Below are positions 1-12,564 of a stretch of 64,000 bases of DNA, one piece after another; position 1 is the stretch's first letter, and each line of letters begins with the position of its first letter. The position numbers were made by a program, and so were the translations under genes. Under the pieces are notes generated by a model that searched no databases, had not been told where the DNA came from, and saw only the letters and a program-made list of their open reading frames with translations. This DNA is from Calamus simplicifolius (Eukaryota; Streptophyta; Magnoliopsida; Arecales; Arecaceae), in contig UESW01004633.1 of assembly GCA_900491605.1 (NCBI GenBank), positions 282,158 to 346,157 of the forward strand, written 5' to 3'.

Positions 1-3000
1 GTCTGCTTGTTGCATCAGAATATAAACCAAAAACTTGTTGTACTGCCACTACCTGTCTATAAGCCGATGCTTATTCATGAAAGTTAGATATTTTCTTTCA
101 CTAGCATAGTTTGCAATACAAAAGGCATTAGGTCTCACATGAAGGCTACAGGGTAACTTTTTTATAGCATCTACTTTGAATAGCTATCCTTAAATCATTA
201 TCACTATTTACCCTTCTCCTCAGCCATGTGGATTCAAATTCTTGCACTTAATACCTGAGTTTGTGGGCTATGCCCCATCTCATCAATTTATGGCTCTATT
301 TCATCAATTACAAAATAAAATATAGGCTCATGCAAGAATTGCTTTTCATTTTTATAGGACCAAGTTGTCATGATGACACCCATGGATTGTTAAAAGATCA
401 CTCTTTCTAACTGGAGCATATAAAGGTCTTCGTTGTATATGTTCAAACCACCGTAATCGATTTTCTCTCATTTTATCTTTAATTAGGGCTACTCCTATCA
501 TTTCTCTTATATGTTTATTTCTAATTTATCTTTAATGGGGCTACTTCTATCTAACTGATGCGACTAAGACTTATATATAACTTGTAAAGATTTTGGAGAC
601 CTGCTATTTAATTTTGTCAATGTCATGGACTTAAGTTAGAATACAACAACATCTAAAGGACTTGAGTTAGGAGCTAGATAAGGATTAAACTAAGATTTGT
701 AAGATGTATAACTATAGTAAGACTTATGCTCTATAAGGAGAAATTACACCATATCAAGTGATTCACATAGAGTGTGCACAATGACCTAAAAATGAAAGTA
801 AGTAGATCTCTACTTTCTCATTGTGTGAGACCTTTGAAGCAAAATATAGTCTCTTATGGTGACTAAAGTGACCTTGACCGTATTACAGAGAGGCACATTA
901 ATGATTACTATTTTACTATGTTACCCATAGATCATGATTAATTCGATCTTATGGGATATATCTAGGAAAATAATTAGTTTATTTCTAAGTGGTACAAAGG
1001 CAAAGAGAATATCATTTTGTTTACTTCTAAAGCAAGTGTTCATTGGTCAACTAATTATGCCACCTTATGTACAGATGATGAGATGGAAAAGCCAAGTATA
1101 ACTCTATTAAGAAGGATTAAAGATACTTGGATGAATGTAACAAAGCAAATGTAGGGTACAATAAGACTTTTAAAAGGGCAGAAGCCAATATGTTATCCTT
1201 AACATGTGCAAACTATAGAGCTTCCGAACTTTGTACTATTAAGTATTGAAGTGCTTACAGTTGCAGGGCCCATTACTAGTATGAATGTCTGCCAACAATG
1301 AATATATGGTGAGGATAACTTGATTGGTTCATCATGTGTGAGATATTGGCTCTGACTATGTTGGACTAGCCTAATCTGGATCCAAATCCTTTGGATTAGT
1401 CTCAAAAGACTATATTGACTAGCCTAATCCATTTCTAGAATCACCAGATACAACCTCTGTAAACTATATTATCCCTTTTTCTTTTAAGAATGTGCATGTG
1501 TTTGCAAACGGGAAGAAGAATGGGATCGAAAACAAGATCTTCTTCTTCCTTTGCCATTCTCATATAGATTGAGTCCTAGTAGGATTGTGGATAAAGAAGA
1601 TTTTATATTTATGATTATTTTTTAATTAGCGACATCAATTGAGATCTTCAAGCTAGTGATCCATCCATTTTGTAAATCCCTATTTCTTCCTTAGTGTCAT
1701 AGGTAAATCCATGTACATTTGAGAGTCAGCCCCTTTCTAAATTTTGAAAATTTGTTTGGTGTTTTTATTAATTTATAAATTTCTTACAAAAATTATCTAA
1801 TTTCTTATAAAAATTACCTTTGAAATAAGAATTTAAAGAATAGTTATAAAATTAAGTAAACTCATCATTGATAAAAGGTCCTAACTTTGCTACTAATTGT
1901 TGTGCATTTTCTTCCACCATATACCGCAGATTAGTAATTTAAGCAATGGTTGAAGCCACTCACTTATTTCTTATAGTTATGAACCTTCAATAATTACTTA
2001 AGATATGAGTATTTATAATAACAACAACAATATTGGCCTTCAAAGCTATCTGTCCATTCTGTACCCTTTTGAATATCTTATATTTAACCTACCATACAAA
2101 ATGATCAAAACTCCATTATAATAATGTGCCAACAAGCTTGCTCTTCTTTGATGCTACCAGTTATCTTCAACTTGCCTACCACCAACATTGATCTTATTGG
2201 GTCTAAGCTTTGAAACAATGATCCTAGTTACAAGGATTCATCGTGGCTACCCGAACCTAGCTATGAGATTGAGCTGCAAACTAATTGATAAAATACATTT
2301 ATCTAAAAAATAACCCAATAAGACAAATGAAAAGCAGGCAAAAAAAATTGTAATGCACTAGAAATTGGGCTACTCCATAATTGCCATGAAGGACTTTCTA
2401 TATAATAATAAATTAATAAGTAAATTACAATGCATAAAGAAATTAAGTATTAACCTTTTAAGCTTTGTTAAGTTTTGCTATGCTATTTAAAAGAAATTTG
2501 GCCTTATTTGGTTATAGGAAAATGAGCGTTGAAATTAGAAATTCTTGGAAAAGAAAAAAAATACTTTTTATTTAATTGAAGCTTTTAAAATGGTCCATGA
2601 AAAAAGAAAACTCTCTAAGGAAAACTATTTCTTATATCCCATAAAGGAAGTGACTACTCATGAAAAATGAATAAGTCTTTTTTTTATAAGTTAAAAAATT
2701 GGCTAAAAGTATTTTTCCTTCAAAAACATTCTTAAGCCCTTAAATAAAACAAAATGAGTTTTTTAATTCAAAATTTCCCATACATTATATTATAATTAAA
2801 TAATTATAATATATTATAATATATTTTTCACTATTATTGTAATATATTATATTATAATCATGTAAATTTATAATGCTAAATTATATTATATTAATATGAG
2901 TCTAATATTGAAGCATTTTTTTCTTAATAATTAAATTTGACTGGTTTGATCCAACCAAACTTTTATATATTTTTTTTAGAGATTTATATAACATTCTTTA

Positions 3001-3780
3001 CTCACTTCATCAGAAAGCATGTCGGTAATCAGACATTAGCCACTCACAGAAAGATACTTCTCAAGCTTTTTTTTTTTCCTATGGCCATTCAAATATATCA
3101 AAACTACACATAGAGAATCTACTTCTTAAGAATTTGTTTCTTAAGCATGCACTTATTAAGAATCCATTTCCTCAACATTAACTTTTCATTTCTCAAACGC
3201 GGCATTTATGAAAAAAAAAAAATGAGTTCTTTTTTTTTTAATCTCAATTAGTGATAGGCTTCTTTCAAGCTTACAAAAAGAGCCCGGCAATTAGAGTCAA
3301 AGCACATCAAACCTGGAAGAAATTTCTCTCTTTTTTTCTTATCTTTAAAATTTTAATTTTTAATATCTTTAAAATTATTTTTTGATATATTTAATAATTA
3401 AACATGATTAATAATGCTAAAAGCTTGATTTTGTCATATTTTTAAAAAGTTTATTCTTTGTATCTTTTTCTTTATCGAATGAAATAATATAACTAATTAA
3501 TAATCTTTAAATTTTGAAATGATGCATTATGAAGATTTATGGAATGATCTTTTTCATGCAATAATATATTTAAAAGACTTTGCCTAGAGAGGCTTCATTT
3601 GGTATTTTTTAAAACCTTTCCATCAGAGGCATCGACTCAAATCATTACCTAAATTTAATTCCTGCGTATTGGTTACCATCTTCCTCTGACCAGACCCATA
3701 ATTTGTCTGCCAGAGACCTCTTCGTGAAATTAAATAATTATATATGTTAATTAAATAATCATAATAAATATATATTATTA
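1..3780. other. AT-rich intergenic DNA without a recognised gene
   Basis: Both strands are rich in stops and AT tracts. No reading frame resembles a known family. Several stretches, such as 2780-2900, are almost pure A/T. This is probably old, decayed transposon and intergenic DNA, but I cannot assign any part of it. Confidence 0.6.
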
Positions 3781-3804
3781 TTTATTTTTATTTTTATTTT
3801 TTTT

Positions 3805-3949
3805 GGTACAAGCGGGCGATCACACAAGTCTTGTGAGAATCAGCCCAGATAGATCCAAGTATAAAATTTGCTGTAAAAGAAAAGGCCTGGTATCGCCCGG
3901 CCTCCAGATCCATGAATCATCATGCTAGGCCACTGAAGTAGCCACCAAT
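3805..3949 (-). other. LINE 3' terminal segment (3' UTR end)
   Basis: This stretch matches 42804-42950 almost base for base, including the shared GGGCGATCACACAAGTCT. It sits directly beside the T-rich tract that represents the LINE poly(A) tail. It is cut off from the RNase H part of the LINE by the hAT-like element that starts at 3950. Confidence 0.75.
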
Positions 3950-4102
3950 TAGGGCTGAAAACGATCGGATATGGATCGGATAGTAGTATATCTGCATTTA
4001 TATCCATATTTTTTAACGGATACGAATACGGATACGAATACTAAACGGATATTAAAATTCATATCCATATTTATTCTAAACAGATACTGATACGAATCGG
4101 AT

Positions 4103-4290
4103 ATCAAGTATATCCATATTTATTATATACGGATACGGATACGAATCAGATATCCAGCATATCCATATTTATTATATACTGATACGGATACGAATCGGAT
4201 ATCCAGCATATCCATATTTATTATATACGGATACGAATCGGATATCAAGCATATCCATATTTGTTATATACGGATACGGATACGGATATG
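4103..4290. repeat. Subterminal tandem repeat of the hAT-like element
   Basis: The phrase TATCCATATTTATTATATAC recurs at about 4111, 4160, 4210 and 4252, each followed by a GGATACGGATACGAATC block. This gives about four copies of a unit of 42-50 bp. The right subterminal region (7005-7190) carries the same words in inverse orientation, less regularly. Arrays like this are typical transposase-binding subterminal regions of hAT elements. Confidence 0.75.
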
Positions 4291-6059
4291 AAGATAGAAA
4301 TTTCTATGATCTCATAATGGTATTATATGATGAATAGTTGTGAAAGAGTTAATAAATAGAGGAATACTAAAGAAGCCACTAAACTCCCTACTGTCTACCA
4401 CAAGAACAAAACATAGGCAATAAGAATATGGCTACATAAATGTTCTCTTAAGAAACTTGAAAGAAGTTGAAATCCACAACAAATCCAACTAAGCAACAAT
4501 GTAATAGGACCTAAAATATTTGAGATGAAAATCATTAAGCATTGAGACAAGAATTTTTACGGAAATGTAGACATATATAAGAATTTGCAGTTCACTAATA
4601 AAAAAATGCATAAATACAACAGAAAAGCAAATGTCAAGCATATTTTCTTGAGTACTACTAAGAAATATAAGTAGCATGTTTCTTAGGACTTACTAACATT
4701 GGTGTTATGTACATAGCAAGTTCACCAAAGAATGGCAGGAAAGAAGCCTTGAATGTTTTGATCAAAGTGCTCAAACAATTACCAACCTGAAGAACACAAG
4801 GAACAAAAACATAGGACAAGGTCAAGTTTTATATATATAAATGATCATATTAAGGGGCTAGGCTTAAAATAAGTAATTTGCCAAGCATCCACGAAGTATG
4901 ATTTTTGAAAATATATCACATACCTGATCAAAGACGTATGATTCTTGAAAATATATCACAGACCTTATCAAGGAAATGAATAAATATCCTCCAGGACGCT
5001 AGTAACTTATCGGATATAGGGACATAGTTTGAGTTGGCTCAGAAAGACATTATCAGCTGTTATTTTCTGATGGTTACAATTTGCATGCATCCGAGTCAGG
5101 AAATGCTATGAATCTGCCTAACATCATGGCCCTTGGCTCAGATAAAGTGTCAAACATATGCTTCACAAATCACAACGGTTGCATTTAGAAATGCCCTCCA
5201 AGTCATGATTTCAATGTCAAACATATGCTTCACAAATCATAGATTGAAACAGAAAAATTTGATGGCACAAAGACTAGTAAATTCAAGGCTGTAACTAGAA
5301 AATCACCTTCTTTCTAGCTCACTTTCTCCCTGAAGAATGCCACTGGAACGCATCCAACACTAAAGAATTGCACCAATCCCTACATGAACTCTGCCATAAT
5401 AGCTTCTCTATTTTGCAATATTACTTGCAGCCCCGGCATAAGCTGAAAAGCATCATTTCATGCTGCAAGCTATAGAAAGTAAGGACTTCTGTCAAGATGT
5501 CCATTACCCAAATTCCACTAACCATCCAAAAGTCTCCAGTTGCAGTAAACTATAATTTATTGCAGCTCAACTTGCAGCAATCCAAACAGAGCATTGCTTA
5601 TCTCTACTCACATAATCTCGATAAATAATAATCTCTGTAGCCACCAAAAGCTCACCTTGCTCGTAAGCAGTCTACTAATTCAGAACATCAATTTTCAGTA
5701 ACAACAATACCAGAAACACCATAAAACTAGAAAGCCAACCTAGCCTGATTACACTGCACACTTCAGTCCAGCAGACAAAGAAATCAACATCAAACACCTC
5801 CGGCCACTGATCAGACAAGCCCAGTAGCATCCTTTGCCATTAAAATGAATCAAAGATGGCAACTCTAGGTACAAAAGCAGGTAAGTTTCCATCACATAAC
5901 TAAAGAAAAAGCTGTCACTTGTGAAGCAAAAAGAAACTTTGACTTGCGAAGCCTTTCAGATCATCTACAGCCAAATCATCAAAAAAGGCTTTCGGAACTC
6001 ATTTTGAATCATTTGAATGCAAATAAATCATCAAGCTAAAACAATATCGAAAACAGAGC

Positions 6060-6910
6060 ACCTTTGGCTGATGATCATCGTCCTGTTGTCACCGCTCGCG
6101 GGAGGAGAGGCTAGACGAAGGCTCGAGGACGGCTCTCACGGAGACGACAACCAGCTTCTCCGACCGACTCCTCCTCTAAGCACACCACCACCAGTGGTCC
6201 TCGACCTTTGCGGCTTGCGAACAAAGGCAGATATGTCGCTAAGGAGGGCGGTCCGGTGGGAGGAGATGAAGGCGGGGTTGCAGGGGGAAGAGACGAGGAG
6301 GATCTTCGGGTGGGGAAGAGTTGCCATTCCCTTATCACAGGGCGAGAGGCGAGAATAAAGAGAATAAAAGTAGAAGTAATTGTTATATAATGGGAAGGAG
6401 GTCGAGAATAATGAGGGAGATCAAAGTCATCTATTAATTCAGAGGATGATGCAGGAATAATCTAAAAGAAACCATGAAATCATTCTCTCTCTCTCGTCCG
6501 ATTCCTCCGCCACTCTCTCCCTCTCTGAGTCTCTCTCCCTCCCTTCCTCTCTCTCTCTCTCTCTCTATGAAATTGGGAAGGATCAAGGAAGCTCACCTAT
6601 TGGCTGTTGCAGATGCGGCAAAGATTAGGGGAAGGAAACGCAGACTCTTCGTGACACCTCCTCCTCGACCGTCGCGTGGCACCGTCTCCTTTGCTGCCTC
6701 CGTCTCCTTCGCTGCCTCCGCGGATCGCTCCCAGGAAGTCTGGACGTGGAAGACAAAGAAAGAACTGAGCGGGCTATGCCAAAAAAAAAAAATGAACGAA
6801 AGCCTTCTGCAGTTCTGCCAACCAAAACGAACGAAAGCCTTCTGCCAACCGCACCGATGTGTCGATGAATCATGCCTTCATGCGTCTCTTCTCTCTCGCC
6901 GAGCGTTTTG
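6060..6910. other. GC-rich block inside the hAT-like element, with CT microsatellite
   Basis: Composition changes sharply here. There is a GC-rich stretch at 6075-6350, a CT microsatellite at 6481-6566 and another GC-rich stretch to 6900. Frames are open on both strands, but none resembles a known protein. On the minus strand a candidate splice donor (AATAG then GTGAGC) lies near 6595. The look is of a plant gene's 5' leader or promoter, so this may be captured host sequence. That is an inference only. Confidence 0.35.
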
Positions 6911-7275
6911 ATTTTATTTTTTTAACTTAAAAAAGTTGTCGCCCGGGCCAGCCCGGTGCCCAGGCTTTGTTTCGAAAATTCAAAATATTAACCAATCCTG
7001 ATACAATAAAACGGATATCCGTATCCGTATTTAAAAATATATATAAATTTGTATTCGTATCCATATCCGATTATCTTTTGGATTAGATATCCGAATTCAT
7101 ATCCGAATCCGATTAAACTACAAAATAAATATCCGAATTTGATATAATTCGAATACAGATACAGATACAGTCAGAGTTTATCCGACCCGTTTTCAGCCTT
7201 ACACCCAATCCACCGCTGAATTGGCTTTACGATATATATGACGGATCGGGCGCTATCAACCTCCTACAGGATAGA

Positions 7276-8654
7276 CTAAATGTCTCTAATAATCGGATTA
7301 GTGGGGCAATGAGAGCAATTCTCCTTCCGCAGCCAGGAAATGACTGTCATAGAATCATCCTCGATCATGAGCCTATAAGCATGAAGAATCCGAGTGGCAT
7401 AAAAAATACTTGTCCAAACAGCATAAAGCTCGGTCATAGGGACAGAGGAGTCGAGAGTACCAAAACCTCCCGCCGCCAGCAAATCCCCTTGAGTCCCATG
7501 GATGATAAATGCAGAACCAGCAGCTCTACCACGGACACTACCATCGAAGTTGATTTTGACAAACCCTGGAGGGGGGCTTCCAGGAAATGAAAACCGTATG
7601 TCGGTTCGCTGTCGAAGCAGAGGGGATCCCCAGAGGCCATAGGAATCAGAACCAACCGCAGTGATAGCACGGGCACAATCTACTGTCAACGATCTAATCT
7701 TCCGAACAATCATATGAGAAGAAATAATGTCATCCATGAAGATGAGCTGATTCCTCAACATCCAGATCTGATATGTCGTGGCAGCCCAAAGACCATGCTT
7801 TTGCTGAGAGCCCCTCCGGAGATCACGAAGGAAGGAAGAGCGTGGGGAGCCCATGTCATCCAATCTGCTAGAATAACCCACCAAATACCATATCTGTCTA
7901 GCTCTGGGACATATGAAGATAGCATGGTTAGACGACTCCTCCTCCAGCCCACGCAAAGGACAAATCGGTTGGATAGGCAGGCTCCTCCGAGAGAGAAGGG
8001 CACACGTTGGAAGGCAGTCCCACAGGAGCTTCCAAATAAATAACTGAACCCTGGGAAGGATAGGAGGCTTCTAGATCCAAGTAGCATCCTCCGCGCACTG
8101 AGACTGAGGCCTGAACATCTTCATAAGGTCCCTAGTGGGTGCCCTAGAAAGACAGGATCTCTGCAAAAGCCTGGAGTCATATAGGTGCCCAGGTATAAGA
8201 GGCATCAAGAGAATCCACCGAGAAGCTCCTCATTGAAAAATCGGGTCACCGAGGGGATATGCTAGGCAAGGGGATCAGAGGAAATCAAATCCTTAACCCT
8301 TAAACTGGAGGGGGTCTCAACATTAATAAAAGAGGGCCACCGAGAAAAAGGAAGCTCAGAAATCCAAGTATCCTGGATAACATCAATCAAGGATCCATCT
8401 CCAATCATCCAAGAGATATTATCCAGGATAGACTAACCATACCGATAAACCTCCTTCCAAAAGGAGGAACAACCCCGAGACGACAAAATGAGCAAGCCGG
8501 ATGTCCAATCACCATACCTCGCTCGCATCAGAGAGCTCCAAAGACAATGTGGCTCCATAAGGAATCGTGAAGCATGTCTGGCAAGAGGAGCTTCTCTTTT
8601 GACAATCAAAGACAGGATCTTGAGACCATCTTCTTGGATAGGCATACATATCAT
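7276..8654 (-). pseudogene. LINE ORF2 C-terminal part: zinc-binding (zf-RVT) and RNase H domains
   Basis: Reading leftwards from the Copia insertion point, broken frames give a zf-RVT-like region (7956-8090; residues such as CGLEEESSNHAIFICP) and then a plant L1-type RNase H domain. In the RNase H part the first strand has FVKINFDGSV near 7565-7540, followed by MTELYAVWT and the MIEDDSMTVISWL block. The catalytic Asp of NFDGS and the Glu of TELYA are visible. Stops and frame changes interrupt the upstream part. The frame ends close to the hAT insertion at 7201. Confidence 0.75.
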
Positions 8655-10118
8655 GTCCCAGGATAAAGATGAATACTATGACCATCTTGCATAGAAGCCC
8701 ATAGAAAATCTCTGAAGCATCTCTCGATCCTCTTAATACAAGTAATTGGGATGGCAGCGTTCGAAAGAAGATACATGGGAAGAGAGGAAAGTGTTAGGAA
8801 TTGTATCATAAAGCCAATCATTTGATGATTGTGCTGATGTAAATTGTATATAAATTGATATATTAATAAAAGTTATTTGGCAGTTTATTCATTACAAGAA
8901 CATCTTTTTAAAACTCCTAATAGTAATGAAGCCCTCAGGATCTTCCTTCACGATAAAGGAGGATTTATCTTTGAAGGTCCTTAAAAGAGTTCGCGACCAA
9001 ATGATATACTATGACAGGGCCATAGTACTATCAATATAGGACGTTGTATATCATATTTGTTGGTTGTCCTCTTAACAAAGAAGTGTAGAGATACTGGTAT
9101 GACATACAGGTGAAAGTGTAGGAGTACATTTCACCGAACGTGACTCATTTCCGGATACTCTACTGTCAAGAGTTAATCCGAAAAGATATAGGTATAAGTA
9201 TCCTTCAGACCTGAAGATCACAACCAGTGGCTTACAAGAAACTCATTGTACTTAGGTGCCGGACCACCTGGATTTCTAATCCAGCTATGAAAGGTTACTG
9301 GGTGCAGTCAAGTACTTATGGTAGTCAGTTGTGGATCAAGATGAAATTTGACCTATCCCGTTAAAAGGAGAAATGCTTGTGTTTCAATTTAGCAAGACCT
9401 TGGCCAAGGCACTTCATGTGAAAGTCACATGATCACTAAAATTGAAATCACTTTATGGATTTGCTGTTAGAGTTGACAGGCTCTTAAGCCATCCTTAGCA
9501 TTTGTGGTCAAGAGGATGAATTATACGGTAACTGTTTCTTAGGGTTCTTGGAGTTTGCTCGGCAACTCTTCGACCTATCCGGACGTTGGGTTCCATTGCT
9601 AGATGGGCACATCGATTAGTATAGAAATTTGTTTCTATGCTACCGGCTTAGGTTCGAACCTAGAGAGTCATACGCATAGAAGTTTCCTAGGATGATCTAT
9701 TTGCTGATCAACGATTGAGAATCGTATATGATTTAATTAATCAATTTGATTGATTGAATTATCTCAATTGGATTAAGTACAAGTGAATAAGATTCAATTT
9801 GGTTTAAGTCTACTAGAAGGACTAATCAATTTCAAATATTGATTTGAAATTAGATTTGATTTGGATTTAAATAGATTCAGGATTAGCCAAATTTGATTTG
9901 GGCTAGGACCATGATCTATATTGGTTTAATCCAATAAATTCAAATTAGCTTAAAACCAAAAATCCAAACCCCATGTGTGAAAAAGGTTTTCTCGCATGAT
10001 GAGATAACTAAAATCTCATCTCATGAGAAATTAAATTCTCATGCAGAATTTAATTTATAACTTTTAGTCTTCTTCAAATGATTCCCAAATTCAAGAAAAT
10101 AAATTTTGCTAAAAGGTG

Positions 10119-10415
10119 CCTCTTTGGAAGAGCACTCCACACAACTCTCCGTGCATTGACAAGTGTGTGAATTAATATGCCTCTTTGAAAGAGCACTCCA
10201 CACAACTCTCCGTGGACAAGTGTGTGAATTAATGTGCCTCTTTGGAAGAGCACTCCACACAACTCTCCGTGCATTGACAAGTGTGTGAATTAATGTGCAT
10301 CTTTGGAAGAGCACTCCACACAACTCTCAGTGCATTGACAAGCATGTGAATTAATGTGCCTCTTTGGAAGAGCACTCCACACAACTCTTCATGCATTGAT
10401 AAGTGTGTGAATTTA
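10119..10415 (+). repeat. 61-bp tandem repeat inside the 5' LTR (about 5 copies)
   Basis: Each unit starts CCTCTTTGGAAGAGCACTCC and runs through CATTGACAAGTGTGTGAATT. Starts are at about 10119, 10179, 10235, 10293 and 10359, and a broken sixth start follows. The array sits about 75-370 bp upstream of the LTR TATA box, where LTR enhancers usually lie. The 3' LTR has only three units (17839-18018). Confidence 0.85.
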
Positions 10416-10489
10416 ATATGTCTCTTTGGTTTTCACAAAAACAGTGGAATTCTAAATGTTAGAATTCAATAGGCTGGCTAATATGAAAC

Positions 10490-10498
10490 TATAAATAG
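10490..10498 (+). promoter_or_regulatory. LTR TATA box
   Basis: TATAAATAG lies downstream of the tandem array and is repeated at 18090-18098 in the 3' LTR. Its position fits a retrotransposon promoter at the U3/R boundary. Confidence 0.6.
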
Positions 10499-11041
10499 AG
10501 GACATCCTCACCAATAAAAAAAAAACACAAGATCAAAAGAGATCAAAAATTCTAAACAGTTTGTTACAGTTCTAAGAGTTAGAACAGAAAATTCTGGTGT
10601 GATTTTAGTGTTAGCAAAAGCTTGGTGGATCTTGGAGGAAGATTCAAGTGGAAGAATTCAAGATCAGCAAAATTATTTTTCCGCGAGCTAGCACTCCCGG
10701 AATCCGATCATTCGGACGTGGACAATACTAGAGGCCGGACGATTGAACGGCTGCAGAGCACAAAGGATTTACCTACTATTCTTAAGGTAAGTGATTTGAT
10801 CCTTAGATCTTAAGGCAGGCTTCAAGATGAGTAGTATGACTTCTCATCTTGAAGATTAAGATATGATCTTAATTATTTAATTTATATGCAATACTTAGAT
10901 CAAACGATCTTATAATATAAGGCAAAGATATGATCTTGATGCATGTTAGAAAGATTAATATGTAATCTTTAAATTTCTACATTGATAATTGTTATCAAAT
11001 TTTAAAATATGCATGCCTAGGGGATTAACTCTCCCAACAAA

Positions 11042-11053
11042 TGGTATCAGAGC
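11042..11053 (+). other. Primer-binding site (initiator tRNA-Met)
   Basis: TGGTATCAGAGC starts three bases after the 5' LTR end. It is the standard sequence complementary to the 3' end of plant initiator tRNA-Met, used to prime minus-strand DNA synthesis. Confidence 0.92.
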
Positions 11054-12564
11054 AATGGTTTCTTATTGATCTAATTTATTGCATGTAAATTAATGTTCTT
11101 ATTAATTATGTAATTATGGCTAAAACTAATCGCAAGGCTATATGGTCATAGATGGATTGAAAATTCAAATTACCCATTCAATGAGGTATTCTGTGACATA
11201 TTGTCATGCTATTGTTTTATCATTGATGCTTAATCCAAATATAATTTAAATTGAGCTTATGCATCAAAACATAGATATGATATATGATGGCATGATGTCT
11301 ATGTTATGAAATACAAATATTTATGAGAGTCTAATTTGAATGTCAAATGTTAATTCATAATCTCTTTAGATATGATCTAAATATAGGAATTATGAGTAGT
11401 AACATAATACATGTGATGCCTGATTGAAATATATTTAATCTTTTGGGTTAGCTAAATCGGGTCCATAAAGGGTTAGACCCTAAGGTTTAAATCAACTGAA
11501 CTAAAAGAGTATTTGAACAAATCTAATTAGATTAGGTTAAGAATGCTCTAAATCAAACAATAGTTGTAGTTGATCATGTCCTTCTCTTTGATTAAACCAA
11601 ATGAAAGTAGATTAGGCTCCGTGGTTGAGCATGAATCTCTTAGATGGTCAAATCAGAATTGGTTAACCATATGATGTCAAGGTGAGTTGGCAAGTTGCTC
11701 TAGGATCAACGATCGAATGGTTTTTAATTGGGAGCTACTCGTATTGATGCGTCTTTAACGAGTTAATGGCATATCCCTCCCATCGATCTCACTCACCTAG
11801 TCAATGTGGTGAACCATTTATGATTCAAATCATTTACCTGATTCGGGTTGACCCATGCCTGTAAGGAAATCAGTCTGACTGATTTAGTGCCACTTAACCT
11901 GACTTAATCTTGTTTCATTCTACCCATTTCATACATTCAGTGGGAGAACTTGATTAGTCAATTTATCTTCAAATTATAAAATCCTCTAAAATTATTAGGT
12001 CCTTAAAATGAAATAGTTATATGATAACTAGATCATAGCCTCCCATTAAGGTGGGTGATAATGAGTCCGATGTCTTGATAATCATTGGAGGCACTCCATG
12101 CCTGGTGCTTGTCAACCATTGGAATTATCATTCATTATATGATAAGTCAACGTAACTATTAAATAGACAGTCAGGTGAGCCGAGCTTCACTCGGGCTTGG
12201 TTGTCTATTGATAGGTTACACTGATTATATCATTTAATGGTTGGACCTAACCAGAACTTTCAGTGGAGGCACTCCATGCTGCTGAAGAGGTACATGGGGC
12301 AAAACTGAACACTAAGAATTGTTTTGGAAATAATTGGTTTTGAACCTACTCTTAGATGCATATGGGTTGGCCAAGCTTCACTTGGGCCTGTATGTAGTCT
12401 ATGTAGATCTTAGTGCCCGCTAAAGAATTAAGAATAATTCTTCGAATTGGGGTATAGAGGCTGCCAATTTAAACAAATAGTGGAAGAATCTTTAGACTAA
12501 AGTCTAAGTCTTTAAACTGAATCAATTTATATACTAATAAACTTTAGTTTTCCTTATTAAGAAA
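11054..12564 (+). other. Copia untranslated leader
   Basis: About 1.5 kb between the primer-binding site and the first gag codon holds no long frame. The phrase GAGGCACTCCATGC occurs twice (about 12090 and 12266), as does a GCTTCACT(C/T)GGGC phrase (about 12184 and 12374), hinting at an old internal duplication. Nothing else is recognisable. Confidence 0.6.

Larger units (their letters stand above)
3950..7201. mobile_element. Non-autonomous hAT-like DNA transposon (about 3.25 kb)
   Basis: The left end reads TAGGGCTGAAAACGATCGGA and the right end is its imperfect inverse (ATCCGACCCGTTTTCAGCCTTA at 7180-7201). Both ends are followed by subterminal arrays of ATCCG/CGGAT words. The right flank starts CACCCAAT and the left flank ends CACCAAT, compatible with an 8-bp target duplication that has lost one C. 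The empty-site sequence can be read from the LINE copy near 42945. An 8-bp duplication and a TAGGG terminus fit hAT. No transposase is visible inside, so the element would need a helper. Confidence 0.7.
8792..11039 (+). repeat. 5' LTR of the Copia element (2248 bp)
   Basis: It begins TGTTAGGAATTG and ends CTCTCCCAACA. It aligns along its whole length with 16517-18651. It is about 110 bp longer than the 3' LTR, largely because it holds five copies of an internal 61-bp tandem unit against three. A TATA box lies at 10490-10498. Confidence 0.95.

Noticed and set aside
880..1180. Weakly protein-like plus-strand stretch (KWYKGKENI, KASVHW)
   Set aside because: Too short and too interrupted to assign. 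It may be an old transposon, but no motif is diagnostic.
6474..6911. 145-codon open frame rich in Ser/Pro/Leu
   Set aside because: It is driven by a CT microsatellite and GC-rich DNA, with frames open on both strands and no family resemblance.
9640..9680. GGTTCGAACCT resembling a tRNA B box, in both LTRs
   Set aside because: No matching A box or cloverleaf around it, and it lies inside the LTR. The self-complementary GGTTCGAACC is enough to explain it.
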